In this document: positions 25,001 to 31,860 of the stretch, one piece after another | Position numbering within the stretch: the stretch's first letter is position 1 | Layout: the number at the start of each line of letters is the position of its first letter | Assembly (NCBI GenBank): GCA_903850425.1 | Contig: CAINLR010000093.1 | Span: 55,594-119,593 of the forward strand | DNA length: 64,000 bases | Direction of reading: 5' to 3' | Source of the DNA: an uncultured Verrucomicrobia subdivision 3 bacterium | Lineage (GTDB): Bacteria > Verrucomicrobiota > Verrucomicrobiia > Limisphaerales > UBA11358 | Translations under genes and position numbers: made by a program | Notes under the pieces: generated by a model | Database searches by the model: none | Told to the model about the DNA's origin: nothing | What the model saw: only the letters and a program-made list of their open reading frames with translations

Positions 25001-25004
25001 TCAT
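19002..25004 (-). CDS. Giant secreted protein with three PA14-like modules and Ig repeats
   Basis: This exported protein has 2000 residues. A long Lys/Arg-containing leader carries the signal peptide core at about 33-54. A beta-rich, glycine-rich region with autotransporter-like strands (about 55-350) and a DUF1349-like jellyroll (about 370-580) follow. Then Ig-like segments alternate with three PA14-like modules at about 688-830, 985-1175 and 1303-1490, each with the motif PPTTGDYVFF or PPTTDSYTFF and a D-D-x-x-x-L-Y-L-S-T strand. A final DUF1349-like domain (about 1715-1925) precedes the shared tail ending SQFFRVVVP. PA14 modules usually bind carbohydrate, so attachment to or processing of polysaccharide is a reasonable inference. 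A minus-strand terminator follows the gene. Confidence 0.88.
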   Translation of the reverse strand: MKPSTSMDQTRCPESTSSSGKLKPRPQSWRTAWASLALGLACGVALCLPLSSGAANYTSKTSVGAGNSWLGNYWSPNADGSGTLVGPPTAGNTYELISNGSTLQNGGDTRTRNPATPGVQTFPGDSLMLDTNSDIRMKQSGAVLNFPGPGGGQPGLILNGGGLNLGDDGKYWLDGIIEVRQQSYIFPGTSGAAADNRGLNITGKLIGTGNLAMINGGLINVVEISGANNTFSGQCIVKSGYLLGSGNGSLGTNSITIDPNWTVPAANGAWAVASGYNKAVLSIAYDLNSAGTLTIANGGQLVLYHNHCFSAVTINGTALSAGSHSYAELAAAYPNNILGNGYGHITVQPYGTAPSFPPPTTIPQQWLSTDVGGPAHAGSVTDNGNGTLDIFGGGDDIWNATSRFHYYYAWASGTNWDITIQIKGLSGPDYWTKAELLVSPSDPSVGPQGNDAFIAMMDNQPNYTLAPILAGNNAGGVDQFRTAKGGGADWLQVGNSPYPDYPANWLRITRNGSAFDLYRSSDGNYWRKYITIDTAKTDVVGGGGTKFGTAWPNLVTVGLAVTAHNDGSAQLGDATIANLQATFPPAQAPTIVAPVKPIAAGVTNSYGCEASLSFVCTNNAFPAQSLVPINYQWYKNGSPIAGATNNGYYTWLLDNNDDGANYSCTATLAPPYNSISSSSGNAYIHVLPGIYYTNGLKQEMFSGSTSRGAANQNNVPAASWIGLEPAVDDPGNYGNNYVNRLSGWFIPPTTDSYTFFVACDDDTDLFLSTDATMGNKTIIAQEGGWSGTHSWLSIGGGASVTSQKRSDQWSPDGGATVPYASGIPLTAGQPYFIELVHYNGGGGDNFAVTYQTATMMADPNWSANFTNGVPSLMQAASNCLAFVTRPPTTISWVTQPINTTATLGLAGTFSAQATSDSELTLKYQWYRDGVLIPGATSSSYSIASVTTGDSGAGFTVVASTAESELSITSSPPAILNVAAPVLESGWAKMEYWYSPNPGVPSFRLAQTNSSGVATNYALNSTYSTPANYTIFEPIFEGNSKAQAPNGYTSRLSTYFYPPTTGDYVFFVNSDDPGDLYVSTNSSASNAVMVAQETGWSNPWQWQAVGGNGSLTSMKRSDQWQAPDGSTPWSAGIHLIAGQPYYVAIIHSDGGGGNNCEATFKLISDPDPVNGTYSQMKGSLIKTYVSRCFSMGFSQPPTNVMAAFNGTATLTAKGATDSKSAIGDETDPSAQWTNNFIEYQWTRNGTPITGANNSTLTFGPVSPEDSTANFVCQIRALGYVDNSLNPLWLSSSAVHINISGSPVYETNFVLHAYYGLNPPRNSIRDGTAGNPDWLMAEPAFEASIDNPSLGNNFSDELIGFFIPPTTGDYVFFCNSDDGAELYLSTDNSAINKRLIAQETGYSTGPLNWGLSNGNAVQTRSDTFVDPTTGTTPYAAGIHLLQGQKYYMTIVHSQGTGGTHSCVTAKLIGDADPATGSLSTMRGTQISCYVPKCTYVTVTNSPQSVTTNSYSTVTFTAAGATDSTVPVGNEHDWRTQFNNFLFYQWYKNGQPISGANASTLTLANVLPSDNGTVIVAKMRALGYADGSGNALWAQSAPATLTVITSAPPTLVHSGYYTNYGTSSGSSGQPGVTLHFSSPMDPTPLLNPANYVLGGGLTIASILVNSNSYSSVTLLVNGTPTWPLSVTVNNVQALGGGPALAGSHTMNVTPAVLNSADIGGANDPVVASYIDVFGANAYLVSCEGSDIWNGADGFNYLYEQRTGDFDVVVRQKSITKASNWTKGGLMIRESLDPGSRQWSIFNTPLSADNLQSAAADGTGANLIQCVGRTASGGASVDWVPASAVPPTYPNAWVRLTRQTVTNGDTTVHCLINGYYSSDGVSWTQMGAYDTTTNGDSTVLPDTVYVGIASTAHHNDLVGAWPLLYLNTAEFDNYNSAYISTPPSISFSVGAGGTSLVLSWGAGHLEWSPVLGAGAVWTPVGLSSPATIPITTTNVSQFFRVVVP

Positions 25005-26149
25005 AATAATCTACTTCTGAGGGTTTGACTGGCAGTTGTTGTTATTATTTCGGTCGGACCCAATGGTTTCCTCGCATTTTTAGACACCCGCTGGTTCTTA
25101 TGCCCTAAAGGACTACTCAAACCAACAATTGTCGTTTTGCGCAGAGCCATGGATTCGTCAATACCCTTGCATGGTGCCATCGCGCCGTGAGTAAGCAGAT
25201 GAATTGAAATCATCACTTGCCGCTCGATTGCGGTAGGCATTTGAAAGGGATCAGAGATACAACAACAAGTCTTAAGGTGTTTGACAAGTAAAATGTTACG
25301 AAAACGTCACAATTGGGTGCATCTCGACATTGTCGTTGGTTGGGAGGGAAGCTGCGCGGCGGCGTCCCCCGCCTTTCAGCGCAGCGAGGGCGGAAGAAAT
25401 GTGGCCAGACTCGCGCCTCGCCGGGCGTTGCCGCCGCCGGACGCTGTCCTTTATTTTGGCCCGAACCGGCGGGCGTCTGCCAAAACCGGCAATAATTACC
25501 CACCGGCGGCGGATTTTGCTTAAAACGCTTCAAATCAAGGGCTAAAGGCAGCGCCGGCGCTTGTCGAAGCCACCTACGGAAATCCACAGTGACCTCCGAA
25601 AGCGTTCGGAGGCACCTGTGGAAAGTCAGTAGGGCCTTCGCAAGCGTTGGAAGCGACCTGGGAAAATCCATAACGACCTCCGAAGTCTTTCGAAGGCACC
25701 TGTGGAAATATACAGTGACCTTCGCAAGCGTTGGAAGGCACCCAGCAAAATCCACTACGACCTCCCAACGCGTTGGCGGGCACCCGGGAAAATCCACAGC
25801 CGCTGGCGGAAGCGTTCGGCCCAGCCGGCGCTGAAACCGCGTTGGCCAATTTTGAACCTGAATGCCGCAGTTGGAACCGCGAGATACGCGAAATACGCGA
25901 ACGGACTAAGCCTGTGCGAGCCGGGACCGCTCATCCAGGGCGCATCTTGACACAGTTCTTGGTGGGTAGGGACGCGCCGGGTGCGGCGGTTGCATCCCCA
26001 GAACTGGTGATGTTGGCAGGTTCCTGTTTAAAGTAATTTCAACTGACGCCACACCCAAATCGCCCGCCCAGAAGGAACCGATTCCCTGCGAGTCGGATTT
26101 TTTTATCTGCTGGATTGGGGGTGGATTGTTCGCAACCCAAAAAACCAAC
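25005..26149. other. Long divergent intergenic region
   Basis: About 1.1 kb separates two divergently transcribed giant genes, so promoters for both should lie here. The only structure I can support is the 42-bp hairpin array at 25550-25822. ORFs of 60-200 codons on both strands across the array are by-products of a repeat period divisible by three. The segment 25310-25550 is GC-rich, without a recognisable gene. Confidence 0.6.
25550..25822. repeat. 42-bp-period tandem array of small hairpins
   Basis: Corresponding bases fall at 25592, 25634, 25676, 25718, 25760 and 25802, an exact 42-bp period for six units, with a degenerate partial unit on the left. Each unit contains a short inverted repeat of the type CCTCCGAA-x-CG-TTCGGAGG or CCTTCGCAAGCGTTGGAAGG. 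This is followed by a more constant CACC-x-GGGAAAATCCA-type linker. Units diverge by several substitutions but not in length. No cas gene is near and the linkers are not unique spacers, so this is not a CRISPR. Confidence 0.85.
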
Positions 26150-29100
26150 ATGAAAACCGCCTGTCTCCGCCGCCTCCGCCAGCTCGCCCCGTTGTCTTTA
26201 TTGCATAATTTCATCCGCCCACGCACCCGGCGGCAGCTGGCCAGCCTGCTGTTGCTGGCGGGCGCGTGGAATACTCCCGCAGCCAACGTGACCAAACTGG
26301 ACACCACTTCGATGGCCGCCACCACCGCCAACTGGAGTGCGGCACCGGCGGCGACGGACGTGGGCGAGTTTGCGGCCACCCCCGCGGCGGCCACCTTGGC
26401 GGCGCTGACGCTGGGCGGCGCAAACCTGACGCTGGGTGGACTGCTGCTGGATAACAACATGACTGGCCCGCTGACGATTGCCAGCGGCAACACGCTGACG
26501 CTGGGCACTGCGGGCATTAACATGACGGCGGCAAATCAGAACGCGACGATCAATTGCACGTTTGCACCCGGTGGAACCCAGACCTGGAATGTTCAATCCG
26601 GTCGCACCTTGACGTTTGGTTCGGGTATCACCGCCTCGGGCTCCACCACCTATAGTTTGACCATCAATAACGGCTATACTGGCACAGTCACTTTGGGCAA
26701 CTACACCGAGAATTTTAGCAATGATGGTTATCTGTTGGCCTTGCTCGGCGGCACCGTTAATTTGGGGAGCCTCACCACCGCGCGCACGACCAGTTTCACG
26801 ACGGCGCCAACGGCGACGGCACCCGTCAATGCTTCGTCCTCGGGTGGCATCTATGTCAATGGGGCGACCGTATCGGCGACTTCGATTACCATTGGCGTCG
26901 GCACCAAGGCCAATTCGTCTTCCAGCCTGCTGGTGGCTGCCGGCAGCCTGACCACGAGCGGCGCGTTGGTGGTGGGCAAGAACATTGGCTCCAGCCGCTG
27001 GAATCCCTGTCAGGTGTCCGGTGGCGCCTTGACGGTGACTGACACTGCGGTTGGCTTGCAATTGAGTCCGAACAATGGCGTCGCCAACTTTGCTGAATTT
27101 TACGTCAGTGGCGGCACGGCGACGGTCGGGAAAATATCTTACGGTGCGAGCGGCGACACGCTCGGCGGAACGGGTTGGGTGATTGTCAAAGGCAGCGGAA
27201 GTTTATATGTTGGCAGTGGCGGCATCGCGCTGGTCGGTGGCGGTTCGTATGTTGCGAATTGTTCCTTGTATAGCGGTTTGCTCGGCGCGAGTGCTGATTG
27301 GTCCAGTTCAGTCGCCATGCAGTTGAGTGGTCCGGTGGGCACGCCGTTCACCATCCAAGCGGCCGATGCGTCGGCAGTCGCGCACAACATCAGCTTGAAC
27401 GGCATCATTTCCGGGGTGGGTTCGCTGACCAAAACCGGGGCCGGCACGCTCACTTTGGGCGGCGCGAATTCCTACGCGGGCGACACCACGATCAGCGCGG
27501 GCGTGTTGAAACTCGGCGCAGCCGGCGCGATTCCCGACGGCGCGGGCAAAGGCAATCTGGCCGTCAGCGGCACGTTTGATTTGAATTCGTTCAGCGAAAC
27601 CATCAATGGTCTGACCGGCGCGGGGAGCGTGGATAATTCGGCAGCCGGCACACCGACCTTGTCCGTGGGCGCGAATGATCAAACCAGTGCTTTTGGCGGA
27701 GCGGTGGCAAATAGTGCGGGCGCGCTGGCGGTGGCCAAGATTGGCCTTGGCAGTGTCAGCCTCACCGGTGCCAACACTTACAACGGCGACACCACGGTCA
27801 GCGGCGGCACGCTGCTGCTCGGCTCGCAACCCGGCAGCACGAACTTCACCGTCGCTGCCAGCACCACGCTGGACGTCTCCACTTTCGGCGGCGGATTAAT
27901 TCTGGGTTCCGGCCAGTTGCTCGGCGGCAGCGGCACGGTCACGGGCGCGGTGACGGTCGCGAGCGGTGGCCTGCTTCGTCCCGGCGGTGCCGGCAGCGCG
28001 GGCACGTTGTCGCTGGCCAACAGCCTGACGGTGACGGGCGCGACCAACCTCTTTGACCTCGGCAACGTCAACACCGAGGGCGCAAACGTGAATGATGAAG
28101 TCCTCGTCGCCGGTAACCTTGCGTTGGGCGGCAACAATTACATCGTCCTCAACTTGCTGAACGGCAGCCTCGCCAACGGCACCTACAAGCTCATCAAATA
28201 TGCCGGCACGCTCACCGGCGACACGAACAATCTCACGCTCGTCGGTTTCACTTCCGGCACGGGTCAGACGGCGACCTTAAGCACGAACATTCCCGGCGAA
28301 ATTGATCTCGTCGTCACGGCGCCCAGCGGTAGCGCGAATCTCACTTGGGCGGGCGACGGTGCGAATAATTTCTGGGACAACGGCACCAGCTCGAATTTTC
28401 TCAATGGCGTGGCCGTCGCCGTGTTCAACACGAATGACATCGTCACGTTCAACGACGCTTCGACCAACCAGACCGTGAATTTGGCGGGCAGTTTGATCCC
28501 GCAAGCCGTGACGGTGAATGCCACGAACAATTACGTGTTCAGCGGCACCGGCAAATTGACGTCCACCGCGAGTCTCACCAAGACCAACACCGGCACGTTG
28601 ACGGTGCTCACGACGAATGATTTCTCCGGCTCCGTCAACATTGACGCCGGCACGGTGCAGGTCGGCAATGGCACCACCTCCGGCAGCCTCGGCGTCGGCG
28701 TCGTGGCCAACAATTCCGCGCTGATTTACAATTTGCCCGACGACAACACCGTGGCCAATAACATCAGCGGCACGGGCACCTTGACGAAACAATCCGGCGA
28801 CACGTTGACTCTCAGCGGCGCAAACACTTTCTCAGGCAATGTGCTCGTCCAGACCGGCACGTTGAAACTCGGCAGCGCCACCGCGCTCGGCACGACGGCG
28901 GGCCTCACGGTCGTTGCCAATGGCGCGACGCTCGACCTGAACGGTCAGACGATCGGTGGCGAACTCACGACCATCACCGGCACGGGCATCGGCGGCAACG
29001 GCGCGCTTGTCAATAACAGCGGCAGCGCGAACCACGGCGGCGTCGCCATGCTCGCAGCCGATTCCACGATTGGCGGCAGTGGCAACACGACCCTGAGCGG

Positions 29101-31741
29101 CACGGTCGGCGGCGGTTTCAATCTGACCAAAGCGGGCAGCGGCACGCTGGTCATCACCGGCGCGAACACCAACACCGGCAAAACCATTATCACCGGCGGC
29201 ACGGTGAGCGTGAATGCCGATGCGAAACTTGGCACCGCGCCGGTTGCCACCGTGGCCGATCAGGTCACGATCAATGGCGGCACGCTCGCCACCACGGCGA
29301 CGTTCACTGGCGCAGCGACACGCGACATCACCATCGGCGCGAGCGGCGGCACGATTGATGTGGCCTCAGGAACCACCTTCACCTACGGCGACATCATTCA
29401 AGGCGCGGGCACGTTGACGAAGAATGGCGCGGGCACACTTGAACTGACGCAGAACGGCATTGATCACACCTATGGCGGCTTGGTTCTCAACGCCGGCACG
29501 ATGGCGATCAACAAGAGCAGCGGCCTCGGTGTTGGCACGGTTTTGCTGAACGGCGGCACGATCAAGACCGACACGACAGCCGCGCGTGCGCCCGGCAACA
29601 ATGTCACTCTCAATGGTGGCGTCACGCTCGGCGCATCCGGCGCTGGGCCGTTGACCTTTGGCGGCAACTGGACCATTACGACCGCATCGCCGACGCTGAC
29701 GATAGACACGACGGCGACGACGATCAACGGCGTCATTGGCCAGGACATCGCCGGTCGCGCGTTCACCAAGGCCGGCTCCGGAGCGCTCACGCTGACGGCC
29801 ACGAACACGTTCAGCGGTGGCATCACACTGAGCGCGGGCGCGCTCGTCGTCAGCAATAATAATGCGCTCGGCGCGGGCACGCTCTCGCGCAGTGGCGGCG
29901 TGGTGCAACTGACCGACGGCGTCGTCGTCAATAATACGTGGCAGCAAACCTCCACTGACACCACCGATTCCCAACTGGACGTGCCCGGCACCGGTGCCTT
30001 TGCGACTTGGACCGGACCGATCAACTGTCCCAACGCTGATCAATTTCGTTGCGCTGGAACGGGCGGCACCTTGACCATCAGCAACAGTGCGATGGGGCTG
30101 GGCACTTCCATCTTTGTCGTTTCACGCGGCACGGTGAACTTTGCAGGCACGACCGCTTTGTTCGCCGGCTCCGGCTTGTTGGAACGTCCGAATGCCACTG
30201 GCGTCAACAGCAGCATGACGTTGAAAGACAGTGCTAGCATGAGCTTCGGCACGTCCGCCTCACTTGGCGGTGGCAAAGCCTCCGGCACCATGGCGCTGAC
30301 ACTGCAGGACAATGCGGCCATCACCTGCGGCACTTCCTTTGACCTGGATGGTTCCACCACCACCGGTGCGGGCGCGGCCAGCACGTTCAACCTCAACGGC
30401 GGCACGTTGACGGTGAACAGCGTCGCGATGTCCCTCGCCGGCGGCACAGCGACGCTTAATTTGAACGGTGGCGTCTTGAAGGCGAATGCGGCCAACGCTT
30501 CGTTCTTTCCCGCGTTCGCCGGCCTCACCGCGAAAGTTTCCACCGGCGGCGCGAAGATCAATGACAACGGTTTCGCCATCACCGTCGCGCAACCACTCAC
30601 ACATGACGCGGGCTTGGGCAGCACGCCCGACGGCGGCTTGCTCAAACAAGGCGCTGGCACGGTGACGCTGGCGGGCGCGAATAATTACACGGGCAGCACG
30701 ACGGTCTCCGCGGGCACGCTGGCGCTGAATGGCATCGGTTCCATTGCCAACAGCGCCGTGATTGCGCTTCCCGCGGGTGCTGCCACGTTGGATGTTTCTG
30801 CTGTGTCGGGTGGCTTCACACTCGCTGCGGGCCAAGCGATCAGCGGCATCGGCACCGTGGCGGGTGCAGCCTCGACTGCTGCCGGTGCGGTGATCGCCGC
30901 GGGCAACGCCAACGTCGGCACCTTGAGTTTCAACAGCGCGCTTACGTTGAATGCGCTTTCGACAAACACCTTTGCCGTGACGACAACCGGCGGCGCGAGC
31001 AACAAAGTCGCCGTGGCGGGCCTGCTCACGCCGAACGCCAGCGTGGTGCAGGTTACTTCCGGCACGCCGCTGTTGCCCGGCACCAACACCTTGTTCACTT
31101 ACGGCACGGTCGGCGGCTCGTTTAGTCCGGCCATCGTGTTTGACGTGGCCCCGGTTCACGCGGCGGCGCTGGTGGACGACGCGGCGGGTCACATTAATTT
31201 GGTCGTGCCCAATCAACCGCCGACGGCCGGCAACACCAACTATGCGCGCAGCGCCGGCATCGCCTCCGTGAAAATCAGCATCGCCGACCTCCTCGCTGCG
31301 AATGTCGCGGACGCCGACGGCGACGCGGTGACGTTGACCGGCGTGGGCGTGAGCACCAATGGCGCGACGCCGACCACCAGCGGTGGTTTCATTTTCTACA
31401 GCAACCCCAACTCGGTGGACGACCAGTTTACTTACACGGTTAGCGATGCTTACGGTGCCACCGCCACCGGCACGGTGACGATCTCGGTTGTTGCCACGCC
31501 AGTTTCTGGCCAGATGACTGGTAGCATTGCGGTCTCGGGCGGCACGGCGGCGCTGAGTTTTCAAGCCATTCCCGGTTACAACTACGTGATCGAACGGACG
31601 GTCAGTCTCGCGCCCGAAGCCTGGGTGCCGATCTCCACGAACACCGCAGCCAGCAATGGTTCCATCAGCGCCAGCGATACCTTCAGCGATTTGGCCGGGC
31701 CGCCCGCCTCCGCTTACTATCGCCTCAAATGGCAGCCATAA
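26150..31741 (+). CDS. Giant autotransporter-associated beta-strand repeat protein
   Basis: This exported protein has about 1863 residues from ATG 26150; an in-frame TTG 24 bp upstream is less likely. The leader (residues 1-50) has an Arg-rich N-region and a hydrophobic core. The body contains at least eight copies of the PATR-type repeat, with patterns such as LTKTGAGTLTLGGANSY followed by a G-x-T-x-x-x-x-G-x-L-x-L-G turn, typical of a right-handed beta-helix passenger. Near the C-terminus is a cadherin-like or tandem-95-like domain (D-A-D-G-D and F-T-Y-T-V-S-D motifs). The end is the shared module closing with AYYRLKWQP, not an outer-membrane barrel. Codon choice is repetitive and very rich in GGC and ACG. 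It is probably surface displayed. Confidence 0.88.
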   Translation: MKTACLRRLRQLAPLSLLHNFIRPRTRRQLASLLLLAGAWNTPAANVTKLDTTSMAATTANWSAAPAATDVGEFAATPAAATLAALTLGGANLTLGGLLLDNNMTGPLTIASGNTLTLGTAGINMTAANQNATINCTFAPGGTQTWNVQSGRTLTFGSGITASGSTTYSLTINNGYTGTVTLGNYTENFSNDGYLLALLGGTVNLGSLTTARTTSFTTAPTATAPVNASSSGGIYVNGATVSATSITIGVGTKANSSSSLLVAAGSLTTSGALVVGKNIGSSRWNPCQVSGGALTVTDTAVGLQLSPNNGVANFAEFYVSGGTATVGKISYGASGDTLGGTGWVIVKGSGSLYVGSGGIALVGGGSYVANCSLYSGLLGASADWSSSVAMQLSGPVGTPFTIQAADASAVAHNISLNGIISGVGSLTKTGAGTLTLGGANSYAGDTTISAGVLKLGAAGAIPDGAGKGNLAVSGTFDLNSFSETINGLTGAGSVDNSAAGTPTLSVGANDQTSAFGGAVANSAGALAVAKIGLGSVSLTGANTYNGDTTVSGGTLLLGSQPGSTNFTVAASTTLDVSTFGGGLILGSGQLLGGSGTVTGAVTVASGGLLRPGGAGSAGTLSLANSLTVTGATNLFDLGNVNTEGANVNDEVLVAGNLALGGNNYIVLNLLNGSLANGTYKLIKYAGTLTGDTNNLTLVGFTSGTGQTATLSTNIPGEIDLVVTAPSGSANLTWAGDGANNFWDNGTSSNFLNGVAVAVFNTNDIVTFNDASTNQTVNLAGSLIPQAVTVNATNNYVFSGTGKLTSTASLTKTNTGTLTVLTTNDFSGSVNIDAGTVQVGNGTTSGSLGVGVVANNSALIYNLPDDNTVANNISGTGTLTKQSGDTLTLSGANTFSGNVLVQTGTLKLGSATALGTTAGLTVVANGATLDLNGQTIGGELTTITGTGIGGNGALVNNSGSANHGGVAMLAADSTIGGSGNTTLSGTVGGGFNLTKAGSGTLVITGANTNTGKTIITGGTVSVNADAKLGTAPVATVADQVTINGGTLATTATFTGAATRDITIGASGGTIDVASGTTFTYGDIIQGAGTLTKNGAGTLELTQNGIDHTYGGLVLNAGTMAINKSSGLGVGTVLLNGGTIKTDTTAARAPGNNVTLNGGVTLGASGAGPLTFGGNWTITTASPTLTIDTTATTINGVIGQDIAGRAFTKAGSGALTLTATNTFSGGITLSAGALVVSNNNALGAGTLSRSGGVVQLTDGVVVNNTWQQTSTDTTDSQLDVPGTGAFATWTGPINCPNADQFRCAGTGGTLTISNSAMGLGTSIFVVSRGTVNFAGTTALFAGSGLLERPNATGVNSSMTLKDSASMSFGTSASLGGGKASGTMALTLQDNAAITCGTSFDLDGSTTTGAGAASTFNLNGGTLTVNSVAMSLAGGTATLNLNGGVLKANAANASFFPAFAGLTAKVSTGGAKINDNGFAITVAQPLTHDAGLGSTPDGGLLKQGAGTVTLAGANNYTGSTTVSAGTLALNGIGSIANSAVIALPAGAATLDVSAVSGGFTLAAGQAISGIGTVAGAASTAAGAVIAAGNANVGTLSFNSALTLNALSTNTFAVTTTGGASNKVAVAGLLTPNASVVQVTSGTPLLPGTNTLFTYGTVGGSFSPAIVFDVAPVHAAALVDDAAGHINLVVPNQPPTAGNTNYARSAGIASVKISIADLLAANVADADGDAVTLTGVGVSTNGATPTTSGGFIFYSNPNSVDDQFTYTVSDAYGATATGTVTISVVATPVSGQMTGSIAVSGGTAALSFQAIPGYNYVIERTVSLAPEAWVPISTNTAASNGSISASDTFSDLAGPPASAYYRLKWQP

Positions 31742-31786
31742 TTTAGGCGGATAATCGTCATTCATCCGGCTGTTCGCCGCGCGTGG

Positions 31787-31824
31787 ACCGCCGTTTCGGT
31801 GAGTCCGCGATAGGCGGGTTTTTT
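31787..31824 (+). terminator. Possible terminator after the beta-strand repeat gene
   Basis: A short stem, ACCGCC (31787-31792) with GGCGGG (31813-31818), is followed directly by six T. The loop is long and partly structured, so this is only a candidate. Confidence 0.4.
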
Positions 31825-31860
31825 ATTTCGCGCCGCCGCGCAAATGCTGTTACAAGTCAG

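Noticed and set aside
25560..25822. CRISPR array
   Set aside because: Units recur every 42 bp with no alternation of an identical repeat and unique spacers, and there is no cas gene anywhere in the window.
25213..25849. Small repeat proteins encoded on both strands across the 42-bp array
   Set aside because: The period is divisible by three, so several frames stay open automatically; none has a ribosome site or non-repeat protein features.
31600..31741. PEP-CTERM or LPXTG-type sorting signal on the giant proteins
   Set aside because: No PEP motif, terminal hydrophobic helix or basic end is present; the termini end in beta-strand modules instead.
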